Positions 25,385 through 34,347 of a stretch of 64,000 bases of DNA are shown one piece after another. Both the position numbers and the translations under genes were made by a program. The stretch spans positions 574,501-638,500 of the forward strand of contig NZ_JAUSZA010000001.1 of NCBI RefSeq assembly GCF_030817215.1, written 5' to 3'. The stretch comes from Paenibacillus sp. V4I3. Lineage in GTDB: Bacteria > Bacillota > Bacilli > Paenibacillales > NBRC-103111. The notes under the pieces were generated by a model. That model saw only the letters and a program-made list of their open reading frames with translations. It was not told the DNA's origin and searched no databases. Each line of letters starts with the position of its first letter. Within the stretch, counting starts at the first letter, position 1.

Positions 25385-25918
25385 TCAATTTTTATCGGAC
25401 TCGGATTGATGCTGCACTTTCACAGCTTTCTCCCTCAGTAGACGATTAACCGTTTCCCGGCGAAGCCCGATGAACTGACCGATTTCCTCCTGCGTCAGCA
25501 CGTCTGTCAGCTTCGACGTTCCCAGATAGTTTTGGAACCAGCTTTCGAGCTTCATCAGCTTGGCAGCGGGAGCCATTTCCGTCAGTTGATCAATACGCTG
25601 CTGCATCATGCGCAGTTTATCCTGTAATTGACGCGCAATCGTGCGAAAATGCTCCGGGCTGCGCTCCAGCTCCTCATACCACTGCGCAGCAGGAAGCACC
25701 TCTATGTCACAAGTGACAAGCGCTATCGCAGTACCGTAGTAAGGACTTGGACTAATGAGCGAGTGATGTGGAATCGTCTCGCCTGGAACAATAATATTCA
25801 CGAGTGTCGTATTCCCATCCTCATGAGCACGGACAATTTTCAAAAGACCGGTTAGGAGCTGGTATAGTGGACCCGTGTCTCCTTGGCGGAAAAGTATTTC
25901 TCCTTTGTGCAGTTTCAT
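25385..25918 (-). CDS. Short Crp/Fnr-family regulator
   Basis: A 177-residue protein, shorter than typical Fnr (about 230). A cNMP-type beta-roll covers about 1-85 (MKLHKGEILFRQGDTGPLYQ opening), a dimerisation helix about 90-120 and an HTH at about 140-165 (LTQEEIGQFIGLRRETVNRL). It lacks the Cys cluster needed for an Fe-S cofactor; only one Cys is present. Thus it is unlikely to be an oxygen-sensing Fnr of the Fe-S type. AAGGAG precedes the ATG. It probably binds TGTGATCTTAATCACA upstream of hmp (inference from family and adjacency). Confidence 0.88.
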   Translation of the reverse strand: MKLHKGEILFRQGDTGPLYQLLTGLLKIVRAHEDGNTTLVNIIVPGETIPHHSLISPSPYYGTAIALVTCDIEVLPAAQWYEELERSPEHFRTIARQLQDKLRMMQQRIDQLTEMAPAAKLMKLESWFQNYLGTSKLTDVLTQEEIGQFIGLRRETVNRLLREKAVKVQHQSESDKN

Positions 25919-25938
25919 TTTTATTCTCCTTCATATGA

Positions 25939-25982
25939 AAAAAAAGCGACAGCATTCACTACACTGCTGATCGCTTTTTTTA
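25939..25982 (-). terminator. Terminator downstream of the 26004-26498 gene
   Basis: AAAAAAGCGA...CAGCA pairs with TGCTG...TCGCTTTTTT around a 10-base loop, A-run and T-run on either side. Confidence 0.9.
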
Positions 25983-26003
25983 TGATTGCTAGCTGCTGAC
26001 CAG

Positions 26004-26498
26004 CTACATCTCTTTTTTTAACGGCTCCAGCTTCGTGCGAAGCGGCGTAAGTGCCATTGTCAATCTGGCAACCCAATTCAACTGCTCCACCTTGCCAATG
26101 AGCCAAATCGATCCTATCAGCCCCAAGAGAGAAACGAGGACAGCTGTAGGCAGCGCCCAGAATGAGACCGGATGCGCAAAAAATGGAATGAACGAAACGG
26201 CCAAAATCGGGGCCGCGTTCCATTTGAACCACTGGATGAGAGAGATGGTAAGTATGGCTGTTATGAAAAATGATATGGCGCCGTGGCTTATCGCATACAT
26301 GCTGCTGCCGATTGTCACTGCAACGATAGCACCCATCGTGATGCGTCCTATGTCCTTAATTTGGTCCACACGGTGCATAAAAAGAAAGCTGAATGCCCCA
26401 AGCGTTGGATAAAACACCATCTTCATTGATGGGAAATGGTAGGAAGCCCAGTAAGCTCCCATGAGATAGCAGCACATCACTAGTGAACGTAGAAACAT
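26004..26498 (-). CDS. Polytopic membrane protein, HPP-like
   Basis: A 164-residue hydrophobic protein with four to five membrane segments (about 5-22, 28-42, 50-70, 75-95, 108-135). YPTLGAFSFLFMHRVDQIKD followed by IGRITMGAIVAVTIGSSMYA resembles the HPP family of small membrane proteins (some implicated in nitrite transport), though the HPP signature itself is not clear; a FUSC/aromatic acid exporter fragment is the alternative. The C-terminal 25 residues are basic and cytosolic. Same strand as the Crp/Fnr gene but separated from it by a strong terminator. Confidence 0.55.
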   Translation of the reverse strand: MFLRSLVMCCYLMGAYWASYHFPSMKMVFYPTLGAFSFLFMHRVDQIKDIGRITMGAIVAVTIGSSMYAISHGAISFFITAILTISLIQWFKWNAAPILAVSFIPFFAHPVSFWALPTAVLVSLLGLIGSIWLIGKVEQLNWVARLTMALTPLRTKLEPLKKEM

Positions 26499-26597
26499 CG
26501 TTGGTTCCAGTCCTTTGTTCTCGAATTTTTGGCACTTTTCTCATTGTACAAAAGTGACCATCCTTCGGTCAATCATATGGCTGTAATTCCCACTAGC

Positions 26598-27776
26598 TTA
26601 GTTCCGATCAACCGAAACCGTTGTCTCCACGAAAAATGTGGCCACCGCAAAAGATGCCGCCCCGAGCACTGTCGACCGATCGCTCAGCTCGCTGAACGCC
26701 ACTTTCAGCTGCTTGCGCGGATGCGGCAGGGAACGCTTCTCGAGCAGGGCCAGCAGCGGTTTCATCAGCCATCTCTCGGCACTTGCTAAGCGGCCGCCGA
26801 GAATAATATATTCGGGATTGTATCCGTTGATAATATTAACTACGCCTACACCGAGATAATAACCAAGGCGCTCAAAAAGCGCGATCACCGTCGGATCTCC
26901 GGCTTCGGCTTTGCTCAGCAAAATCTCTAGATCCACAGCGTCATCGTTAAGCTCGCGGCGCGCCTGCGTGAGGAGCGCGTGCTCCGACGCATACAGCTCC
27001 CAACAGCCCATGCTGCCGCAGCTGCACTTGGGCCCATCGTGCTGGATCGAGAAGTGCCCGATCTCACCTGAGAAGCCAGTCGCCCCGCGGTACAGCTCGC
27101 CCTTAATGATGATCCCAGCACCGATCCCGATGCCGATCGACACATACACCAGATTCGCCGTGTCTTTACCGGCTCCGAACTGTTTCTCCCCCACAGCTCC
27201 TGCGTTCGCTTCATTATCAATAACAACCGGAATGTTGAACGTCTCCTCGATTTGCTGCTGCAAAGGCACGTTTTCCCACCCAAGATTCGGCGCGAACAGC
27301 AGATTGCCGCGCTCATCACAAATGCCCGGCACTCCGATGCCGATTCCTATAATACCGTAGACGCTCTCCGGCGCGCTTTCGATCAGTCCGCGGATAGTCG
27401 TTTTCACCAGTAAGACGACCTTCTCGACAGAAGCATTGTCATGCTGCACTCTTACTTCGCGGATGATCTTACCGCTTAGATCCGTCAGCACCGCGAGAAT
27501 ATCATTAACCCCTAGGTCTACCCCGATGGCATAGCCAGCCGTTCCATTAAAAAGCAGCATCATCGGCTTGCGCCCACCGCTTGATTCACCAACGCCAATC
27601 TCTTCGACGACACTGCTCTCGATCAATTCGTTAACAAGACTCGACACTGTCGCCTTTGTCAGCCCTGTAATTTCTGCAATCCGTGCGCGGGATATTGGAG
27701 AATTCGTGCGAATATGGTGTAATACGATGGATTTATTTATTTTTTTTACGAGATTCAAATCGCCTGTTTGCTTCAT
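26598..27776 (-). CDS. xylR: Xylose-responsive repressor, ROK family
   Basis: A 392-residue repressor of xylose genes. N-terminal winged HTH (INKSIVLHHIRTNSPISRAR then IAEITGLTKATVSSLVNELI, about 13-52), then a ROK sugar-kinase-like domain with GYAIGVDLGVNDILAVL, the zinc motif CSCGSMGCWE and GEIGHFSIQ. ATG at 27776 follows GGGGGC; the GTG at 27788 overlaps it. Divergent from xylA, with a classical xylO between them, so it represses xylA in the absence of xylose. Confidence 0.93.
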   Translation of the reverse strand: MKQTGDLNLVKKINKSIVLHHIRTNSPISRARIAEITGLTKATVSSLVNELIESSVVEEIGVGESSGGRKPMMLLFNGTAGYAIGVDLGVNDILAVLTDLSGKIIREVRVQHDNASVEKVVLLVKTTIRGLIESAPESVYGIIGIGIGVPGICDERGNLLFAPNLGWENVPLQQQIEETFNIPVVIDNEANAGAVGEKQFGAGKDTANLVYVSIGIGIGAGIIIKGELYRGATGFSGEIGHFSIQHDGPKCSCGSMGCWELYASEHALLTQARRELNDDAVDLEILLSKAEAGDPTVIALFERLGYYLGVGVVNIINGYNPEYIILGGRLASAERWLMKPLLALLEKRSLPHPRKQLKVAFSELSDRSTVLGAASFAVATFFVETTVSVDRN

Positions 27777-27851
27777 GTTTGCCCCCACACTGCTCTAATT
27801 GCTTGTCTCTCTTTTCTAATGAACTGATTTTAACATGAAAGACATTTTCAC

Positions 27852-27905
27852 GCACCAACTAAGTTTGTTTAATGAATTTACAAACTATTCATTTGGTGCT
27901 ATGAT
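27852..27905 (+). promoter_or_regulatory. xylA promoter with xyl operator
   Basis: -35 TTTACA at 27877-27882, 17-bp spacer, -10 TATGAT at 27900-27905. The operator AGTTTGT-N11-ACAAACT spans 27862-27886 and overlaps the -35, matching the Bacillus xylO pattern. An outer inverted repeat GCACCAA (27852-27858) and TTGGTGC (27893-27899) is nested around it. Confidence 0.9.
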
Positions 27906-27948
27906 GACTGCATAAGCATTTATCCCTTAATTTATGGAGGCTGAATTC

Positions 27949-29268
27949 ATGAGCTACTTTGACAACATTCAACCGATTAAGTACGAAGGCCGCACATCGA
28001 CGAACCCGCTATCTTTTAAATTTTATAATCCTGATCAAGTTATTTTAGGCAAAACCATGCGCGAGCATATGCGTTTTGCAATCGCTTACTGGCACTCTTT
28101 TTCCGCCAACGGCTCCGATCCTTTTGGCAGTGGCACAGCGATCCGCGCTTGGGATCAATACTCCGGCCTTGAGCTGGCCAAAGCTCGCGTTGACGCTTGC
28201 TTTGAGCTGCTGAACATTCTGGATGTCGACTACTTCGCTTTCCATGACCGCGATATCGCACCTGAGGGCAGCACACTGCAAGAAACGAACAAGAACCTCG
28301 ACGAGATCGTTGCTCTAATCAAAGACAAAATGAAATCCAGCGGCAAGAAGCTGCTCTGGAACACTGCTAATATGTTCACCAACCCGCGTTTCGTTCATGG
28401 TGCTGCTACGACGAATAATGCAGACGTATTTGCTTATGCAGCTGCCCAAGTGAAGAAAGCCTTGGATCATGCCAAAGAGCTTGGCTCGGAAAACTACGTT
28501 TTCTGGGGCGGACGCGAAGGTTACGAGACTCTGCTTAACACAGACCTCGGCCTGGAGCTTGATAACCTTGCTCGCTTCCTGCACATGGCGGTTGATTATG
28601 CCAAAGAAATCGGCTACGACGGTCAATTCCTGATCGAGCCTAAACCAAAAGAGCCATCCAAGCACCAATACGACTTCGATGCGGCTACGACGCTGTCTTT
28701 CTTGCAAAAATACGACTTGCTGCCGTATTTCAAATTAAACCTGGAAGCGAACCATGCCACGCTTGCTGGTCACACCTTTGAGCACGAGCTTCGCGTCGCG
28801 CGCATCAATGGTGTCCTTGGTTCCATCGATGCGAACCAAGGCGATCTGCTGCTCGGCTGGGATACCGACGAGTTCCCGACAGACCTGTACTCAACGACAC
28901 TCGCGATGTACGAAATCCTCTTGAACGAAGGCGGCATCGGCCGCGGCGGCGTGAACTTCGACGCCAAGGTTCGCCGTACTTCCTTCGAGCCTATCGATGT
29001 CGTCTACTCCCACATCGCAGGCATGGACGCCTTCGCTCGCGGCTTAGAAGTCGCTGCCAAATTGATCGAAGACCGCGTATTCGATAACATCCTCGACACG
29101 CGCTATGCTTCCTTCCAATCCGGCATCGGCGCCGACATCGTGTCCGGCAAAGCGAACTTCAAAACGCTTGAAGCTTATGCGCTTGAGAACAACAGCACCA
29201 TCGTGAACCAATCCGGTCGTTTGGAATTGATTAAGGCGACGGTTAACCAATACCTGATTAACACTTAA
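27949..29268 (+). CDS. xylA: Xylose isomerase
   Basis: A 439-residue TIM-barrel enzyme converting D-xylose to D-xylulose with two divalent metals. Motifs: [13 protein letters not shown] (catalytic His), [33 protein letters not shown] (metal-binding Glu), [19 protein letters not shown] and [20 protein letters not shown]. Length fits class II isomerases. The ATG at 27949 lies 10 bases after GGAGG. It is followed directly by a terminator, so no xylulokinase gene is in the operon. Confidence 0.97.
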   Translation: MSYFDNIQPIKYEGRTSTNPLSFKFYNPDQVILGKTMREHMRFAIAYWHSFSANGSDPFGSGTAIRAWDQYSGLELAKARVDACFELLNILDVDYFAFHDRDIAPEGSTLQETNKNLDEIVALIKDKMKSSGKKLLWNTANMFTNPRFVHGAATTNNADVFAYAAAQVKKALDHAKELGSENYVFWGGREGYETLLNTDLGLELDNLARFLHMAVDYAKEIGYDGQFLIEPKPKEPSKHQYDFDAATTLSFLQKYDLLPYFKLNLEANHATLAGHTFEHELRVARINGVLGSIDANQGDLLLGWDTDEFPTDLYSTTLAMYEILLNEGGIGRGGVNFDAKVRRTSFEPIDVVYSHIAGMDAFARGLEVAAKLIEDRVFDNILDTRYASFQSGIGADIVSGKANFKTLEAYALENNSTIVNQSGRLELIKATVNQYLINT

Positions 29269-29274
29269 TTCGTG

Positions 29275-29317
29275 AAAAAGCCCGTATAAGCCGTTTTCTT
29301 GGCTTAGCGGGCTTTTT
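29275..29317 (+). terminator. Terminator of xylA
   Basis: AAAAAGCCCG...TAAGCC pairs with GGCTTA...CGGGCTTTTT; A-run and T-run present, 6 bases after the stop codon. Confidence 0.92.
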
Positions 29318-29389
29318 CTCTCGGAATCCATCGTCATATATGCTCATTCGAGCTTGCCGGATGAAAGAATCCATATTCGCGGTCGAATG

Positions 29390-29491
29390 ATGTTGTAGAA
29401 TGTGCAACAATTGCTGCCTAAATCTCGCCTCTCTCCCTTCATTAAAAATAGCCTTTGGGCGTTTGAATTGTTGTATAAATTACAACATTGG
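29390..29491. repeat. Two GTTGTA...TACAAC palindrome units
   Basis: Unit one near 29390-29411 (TGTTGTAGAATGTGCAACA) and unit two at 29468-29489 (TTGTTGTATAAATTACAACA) are about 76 bp apart in the xylA-mgtC intergenic region. Related units occur at 41396-41580 and 55321-55340, with partly similar flanks, so this is a dispersed repeat family. Confidence 0.65.
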
Positions 29492-29524
29492 TAACCGCTA
29501 ACTTCTGATTATCCCTCGGAATAA

Positions 29525-29563
29525 ATGGAAAAGATCTCTGATCGAAGAGATCAGAGATCCAGA
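29525..29563 (-). terminator. Terminator of the polysaccharide operon (after mgtC-like gene)
   Basis: GATCTCTGATC at 29533-29543 and GATCAGAGATC at 29549-29559 form a perfect 11-bp stem with a 5-base loop, followed on the minus strand by TTTTCC. Confidence 0.85.
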
Positions 29564-29590
29564 AAGCTAGAAGCACAAGCCTACCTTTTC

Positions 29591-30334
29591 TTAGGCAACC
29601 TTTTTATGAAAAATGAAGTTCGCAGCTTCCATCCTAACGACGATGTCCAGAGCGGCAATTTGTTCATATGCGGCAAGCAGCTTCTCGTGCTTCGGACATC
29701 TTAAGCTGAAGCACAAGTGCATCATTGGGGTATTCCCTTGTACGAGGGAAGATTCGCTTCCTGGCATCATCTTTAGATTGGTGACTTGGATACCCTGTTC
29801 CCCAAAACGGGAGGTAACCAAGCTGAGGAAGCCGGGATGTTCATTGATCATGATCTCTATTTCGTGAGTTCTACGATGCCTTAAGAAATGTTTCTCCCAC
29901 TTATTCAGGAGATACAGACTGATGAGTACTAAAAAAGTGCATACCAACGCCCCGGTAATAAAGCCTGCACCTACGCTCAAACCGATAGCCGCTACCAACC
30001 AAACAGAAGCGGCGGTAGTCAACCCTTTTATAACACTGCCGTTTCGCAATATTGCACCTGCACCAAGAAAGCCGATACCGCTGACAACCTGTGCAGCCAA
30101 TCGAGACGGGTCTATACGGACGTTGGGTTCATTTACAAAGTCAGAGAATCCATACTCCGACAGCAGCATAATGGTGGCGGAGCCTAAACAAACTAAAATG
30201 TGAGTACGAAAGCCTGCCGCATGATTGTTCCATTCCCGTTCAAGACCGATCAAACCGCCCAGAACGACCGCCAACACCATTCTTACGATTAAATCAAAAT
30301 GACTAATTTGCCATACACTGCTTACAGCCGTCAT
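29591..30334 (-). CDS. MgtC/SapB-family membrane protein
   Basis: A 247-residue inner-membrane protein. About five membrane segments cover residues 15-150, with the family signature GLIGLEREWNNHAAGFRTHI and VSGIGFLGAGAILRNGSVIK, GLTTAASVWL. A soluble C-terminal domain (about 160-247) is ACT-like as in longer MgtC homologues. MgtC proteins modulate Mg2+ and ATP homeostasis. Its ATG overlaps the stop of the GH105-like gene by four bases, so it is translationally coupled to a carbohydrate operon, which is an odd place for it. Confidence 0.9.
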   Translation of the reverse strand: MTAVSSVWQISHFDLIVRMVLAVVLGGLIGLEREWNNHAAGFRTHILVCLGSATIMLLSEYGFSDFVNEPNVRIDPSRLAAQVVSGIGFLGAGAILRNGSVIKGLTTAASVWLVAAIGLSVGAGFITGALVCTFLVLISLYLLNKWEKHFLRHRRTHEIEIMINEHPGFLSLVTSRFGEQGIQVTNLKMMPGSESSLVQGNTPMMHLCFSLRCPKHEKLLAAYEQIAALDIVVRMEAANFIFHKKVA

Positions 30335-32583
30335 TTATGCATCACTTCAAGCGGCTGCGCCAGCCATCGCTTCAGCTTCACAACTTCTGCTCCTGCCAGC
30401 ATCATAATACCGACCCCGTGGTTGTCATTCTTTACGGTGAGCAGATCTTTCTTATAATAATCAGCGGTAAAAGCATACCGCGAGCCGCTGCAAACGCCAT
30501 GCACGTTGCCCTGAGCGTCGATGGCCAGACGGGTCAAACCGTCCCATGCCTTCAGCGAAGCATGGATAAACCGACCTGGCTCCTTGAGCCAGCCGAATCG
30601 CACGCCTCTCGCAAAGGCATAGGCGAACATCGCGGTACACGAGGCCTCTTGATAGGCGTCGGGATCGTTCAAAACCTGATGCCACAGCCCGCTTTCAGCT
30701 TGCAGGTCGGCATATCCCTCGCACAGCTCGTTAAAGAAATGCACTAACTCCGGGCGAGCTTCATGCTCTGCGGGCAGCACCTCCAGCACTTCTGTCAGCG
30801 AGAAGAGTGTCCATCCATTCCCACGGCCCCAAGGAATACCAGTAGCCATACCGTATTTAAAATCAAATACATGCGACATGATGCGCTGATCCGGCATGTA
30901 TAAATACTTGCGGAATAACAGAAATTGCTTCGCTGCTTCATCCAGTGCCCCGCTGTTGCCGGTTATCCCCGCATAGCGGCACAGGAACGGTGCGCTCATG
31001 TATAAGTCATCGGCCCACATCGTATTTTCCGAATATTCATCCTGACATATCCGATAGAAGGCACCGTCTTCCTTACGCTCCAACCGAACGAGTATGAAGT
31101 CGGCAATTCGCTGCGCTATCGGCAAGAAGCCCGGATCCTTGTCTTCCTGATAGGCTTCCAGCATAGCGGAGCCAAAGGAACCGCAGTTATCCAGCATTTT
31201 CATCATAACCAATTGCTGATTGATCGCCGGGAACCCATACTTCTCTCGATCCCATAAGGAGTATGCGAACATGTCTGTGCAGCTTTGAACATGATCGAGG
31301 GCATACCCAATAATATCAGACCGCTCCAGTAACCGACCTGCTTGCAGCAGCCCATAAATGGTTACGCCAAGCGGATAATCCCAACGGGCATAATTCGTGA
31401 CGTTACCGACGGTCCATTTATTACTCAGCATAGCATTCTCATAATAAGGACGTATCCAGGCGTCTGGACGGTCTAACTGCCAGTAGGTTTTGTCGCCCGC
31501 AGCACCAGATTCTGAATCTTTAGCATAGATGCGATCAGTTCTGACTAATTCCTCATACGCTAGCTCAATTCTTGAATCCAGTGGCCCAACATAGAACCAC
31601 GGCTCAGCTGAACCGTGAACCTTCTGAGGAGCGCTAAAGGGGACAACCTTTCCCCTAACATAGGCATGCAGCGTGAAGCCCCACGCGTTATTTCCACAAA
31701 TACTGCGAATCAACAGATCATGTTTGCCAAAGGAAAGCGGCACCTCCACCTGAAAGCTGCCTTCTTCCGCGAGCTCCAATACCTGCCTCCCATCCAGCCA
31801 AACGGTTAACGGACCTGCCGTATGACCCTTCAACAGGCAGGATTCTTCACCTGAGCTTACTTTGTTCAGCTTCGTCCACGCGTACGCCTGCTTACCAGGC
31901 TGTAAGCCGAATAAACGCTCGCAAACAGGCTTCGCAGGCTCACTCTCACTCCACTCACAGGTCGGCAGCCAGCGAAGCCCGTACTCTTTCTCTGACGCCA
32001 AACCATCTGGCAGCGGCCTACCCTCGAATAGATCGGTGTCTACCGGAGCAGAGTACACCCATCCCGCCTGACCACTCCTTTCAGCAAACGGAGTAAGCAC
32101 ATTCAGAATCCGTACCTTGGCTTCATCAGATCCGAACAAGCAGCCGAAGCCTGCCGCCGTATGCTTAGCTTTGATAAAAAGTCGGTTCCAGCCTTTCACA
32201 AAGTTCAGATTAAGCTTAACGCTTGCATCTGGCTTAATTTCATCTATTACGTTGGAGCGATAGGTACGCTCATCATTGAAATAGAACTCAATTGGCCCCA
32301 AACAGCGGAACAACACATCCAGATTTCGTTCACCATCGCTCCATACTAAACCATAGGCATATGAAAATTGACCGGGTCTTGCTTCGGGAAATCTTCGCCC
32401 CAGATTAAAATCAAACATCCCTTCCTCGTTCTGCAAAATACCAGATCGGTAAAAGGCCCGAAAAGCAAACGGAACGGGTGGATTAGCCCCAATGTAGCGG
32501 TCCGCAAGCACCTTCAATGTTCGGTTATCATCGTCTCCTAAGCGGGACTGTATACTCTCTTGTTCATTAAAATAAGTCGTCAT
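30331..32583 (-). CDS. GH105/GH88-like unsaturated glycuronyl hydrolase with N-terminal beta-domain
   Basis: A 750-residue cytosolic enzyme. Residues 1-320 look like a beta-sandwich region (FYFNDERTYRSNV, LNLNFVKGWNRLFIKAKHTA; WLDGRQVLELAEEGSFQVEV). Residues 340-745 form an alpha/alpha barrel of GH105 type, with MWADDLYMSAPFL (Asp525/526 at the catalytic position), GIPWGRGNGWTLFSLTEVLE and GLWHQVLNDPDAYQEASCTA. GH105 removes unsaturated uronic acid from lyase-generated oligosaccharides of pectin or related polymers. No signal peptide, so substrate must be imported, fitting the ABC importer of the same operon. AGGAAGG precedes the ATG. Twice the size of single-domain GH105. Confidence 0.82.
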   Translation of the reverse strand: MTTYFNEQESIQSRLGDDDNRTLKVLADRYIGANPPVPFAFRAFYRSGILQNEEGMFDFNLGRRFPEARPGQFSYAYGLVWSDGERNLDVLFRCLGPIEFYFNDERTYRSNVIDEIKPDASVKLNLNFVKGWNRLFIKAKHTAAGFGCLFGSDEAKVRILNVLTPFAERSGQAGWVYSAPVDTDLFEGRPLPDGLASEKEYGLRWLPTCEWSESEPAKPVCERLFGLQPGKQAYAWTKLNKVSSGEESCLLKGHTAGPLTVWLDGRQVLELAEEGSFQVEVPLSFGKHDLLIRSICGNNAWGFTLHAYVRGKVVPFSAPQKVHGSAEPWFYVGPLDSRIELAYEELVRTDRIYAKDSESGAAGDKTYWQLDRPDAWIRPYYENAMLSNKWTVGNVTNYARWDYPLGVTIYGLLQAGRLLERSDIIGYALDHVQSCTDMFAYSLWDREKYGFPAINQQLVMMKMLDNCGSFGSAMLEAYQEDKDPGFLPIAQRIADFILVRLERKEDGAFYRICQDEYSENTMWADDLYMSAPFLCRYAGITGNSGALDEAAKQFLLFRKYLYMPDQRIMSHVFDFKYGMATGIPWGRGNGWTLFSLTEVLEVLPAEHEARPELVHFFNELCEGYADLQAESGLWHQVLNDPDAYQEASCTAMFAYAFARGVRFGWLKEPGRFIHASLKAWDGLTRLAIDAQGNVHGVCSGSRYAFTADYYKKDLLTVKNDNHGVGIMMLAGAEVVKLKRWLAQPLEVMHK

Positions 32584-32598
32584 CTCCGACCTTCCTTT

Positions 32599-34335
32599 CT
32601 ACAGTAGGCGAACCGTAAATGTCCGGTCGAACGGCGTCACCAAGTTCACATGGACGTATTTGCAGCCGGTTGGATGTTGATCTTCACGAAGCACAGGCAG
32701 CAAATGCTCGTAGGCGCCTGTTGAAATCTCTATTGCATCTTCATCCACTTCATATTTCACAGATCCGTTTTTCAAGAAATATTTTCCTGACTCGGCTTCA
32801 ACGAGATCACTGCCGCTAACTGTACCCTCATCTCCCAGAATAAAGGATAACTGCGTGAAAACATCTTCTCGCTCATCGGAAAGGATACGAATCGTCCATT
32901 CCGCGTCTCCTTGTGTAATTTCTGCTTGAAACTCAAGGGTTTGCAGATGTGTCATCGGCCTATGCTGATGCGGAAGCAAGTACCAAGGACTGAGTGTCGA
33001 TCTCTCCGCTGACTCCGGCAGAAATTGACGCGGAATCGGTCCGTTATATCCTTTTTCTAATACGATTCCTAGCTTATAAACGCCTTCCTCCGCAGTTAGA
33101 TGTGCGAACTTCACAATCCCAGGTGAGAAAGATGTAGACAGCTTGATGCCCAGCAGCCTTACTTTGCCATGGCGAAGGGAGAAGAATGACGGCGTCAGCG
33201 GCATAATCGTGACGCTCTGGTCTAGCTCTCGAATGCGTACAAGCGGAGCGCCGAAGGCTAAGTGCATGCTGCTGTGCTCGATTTTCATATGGTGGCCCAC
33301 GCCATCGATTTGCGTCAAATGCTCATTGATCGGATGGTGCTCATTGATAACTTGGACATAACGATCGGGAAGCGGAGTGCGCTCCAAATCGGAAATATCT
33401 GCTTCGGGATACAGCAATAAACCCAAGAGTGCATTGTTATTTACCGCTTCCGTATGCTTAATAAAGGTACCTGCATAGTCTGACATCGCAGCGAACAAAG
33501 GATCTTTATCATGCGCAGCCATTAAACGATAAATCAGGAAGTAAGTCGCCATATCAAACGTCTGCCCGAAATCCTGGCGTCCTGAATAATCCGTTACCAC
33601 CTCACCAGACGGATGGATCAAATACACCATCATGCGCAGATTGCGGCGCACACATTCTAATAATTCTGGACGGTTTAGCACACGACCTGTGTGATATAAA
33701 GCGATATCGCTGACGGCATTATAGATGCCATTGCTACGCTCCGTCCATTCGCCGTCATGTGTGATATCCATACCTTCTGCCAACCATTCATCCGCTCTAG
33801 CTATCAGCTCAGGCATTTGGAAAATCTCATACAGCAATGAAAGTGCCGCTGTAATAACCCATCGATGATTCGGTGTATGACACCCGCCTGTCAGCATAGC
33901 GGGTATCGTACGCTCCAGAAAAAGCCTCAGCTTGGCGGAGGCAGGCTTCACAGCCGCCCAGTCATGCGCCTCAAGCAGTTGATAAATTTGTGTAATTCCA
34001 CCTACGACAAAGGCTGTGTCTGGGGGGGAATTATAGTTTGTTGAACCTAACGATATCGTACCGTCGGCATGTTGACGGTTCAAAATAAAATCCGCTGCTT
34101 TATCGAATGCGGTCAAGAGTGTCTCATCCTGATAGTAACGTGAATCTGGATTAACTAATGCGGAAGCCCATACAGCCAAAACGCTCGGCGTGCTGAGATG
34201 ATTGACACGGGCGATGCCCGTCTCATCAATAATTCCGCCAACATATTTCGATGTAGGATCCAGCACCTGCCGCTGCAGCATAGCTGCTGTATGTTCGTCA
34301 TAAATGTGTACCAACTGTTTATAAGTAGCGTCCAT
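32599..34335 (-). CDS. Unclassified 578-residue protein, likely alpha/alpha-toroid plus beta-sandwich polysaccharide-active enzyme
   Basis: Not recognised as a named family. The first 330 residues are helix-rich with repeats typical of alpha/alpha toroids: FILNRQHADGTISLGSTNY, CHTPNHRWVITAALSLLYEI, NGIYNAVSDIALYHTGRVLN, and DYSGRQDFGQTFDMATYFLI. The rest is beta-rich (SFFSLRHGKVRLLGIKLSTS onward), reminiscent of heparinase II/III-type lyases. NHRW, YNAVSD and DYSGRQD are candidate active-site residues. No signal peptide. ATG at 34335 follows AAAAGGTG. It sits between a sugar isomerase/epimerase and a GH105-like hydrolase, so a lyase or hydrolase acting just before GH105 is plausible (inference). 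Confidence 0.65.
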   Translation of the reverse strand: MDATYKQLVHIYDEHTAAMLQRQVLDPTSKYVGGIIDETGIARVNHLSTPSVLAVWASALVNPDSRYYQDETLLTAFDKAADFILNRQHADGTISLGSTNYNSPPDTAFVVGGITQIYQLLEAHDWAAVKPASAKLRLFLERTIPAMLTGGCHTPNHRWVITAALSLLYEIFQMPELIARADEWLAEGMDITHDGEWTERSNGIYNAVSDIALYHTGRVLNRPELLECVRRNLRMMVYLIHPSGEVVTDYSGRQDFGQTFDMATYFLIYRLMAAHDKDPLFAAMSDYAGTFIKHTEAVNNNALLGLLLYPEADISDLERTPLPDRYVQVINEHHPINEHLTQIDGVGHHMKIEHSSMHLAFGAPLVRIRELDQSVTIMPLTPSFFSLRHGKVRLLGIKLSTSFSPGIVKFAHLTAEEGVYKLGIVLEKGYNGPIPRQFLPESAERSTLSPWYLLPHQHRPMTHLQTLEFQAEITQGDAEWTIRILSDEREDVFTQLSFILGDEGTVSGSDLVEAESGKYFLKNGSVKYEVDEDAIEISTGAYEHLLPVLREDQHPTGCKYVHVNLVTPFDRTFTVRLL

Positions 34336-34347
34336 GCTGATCACCTT

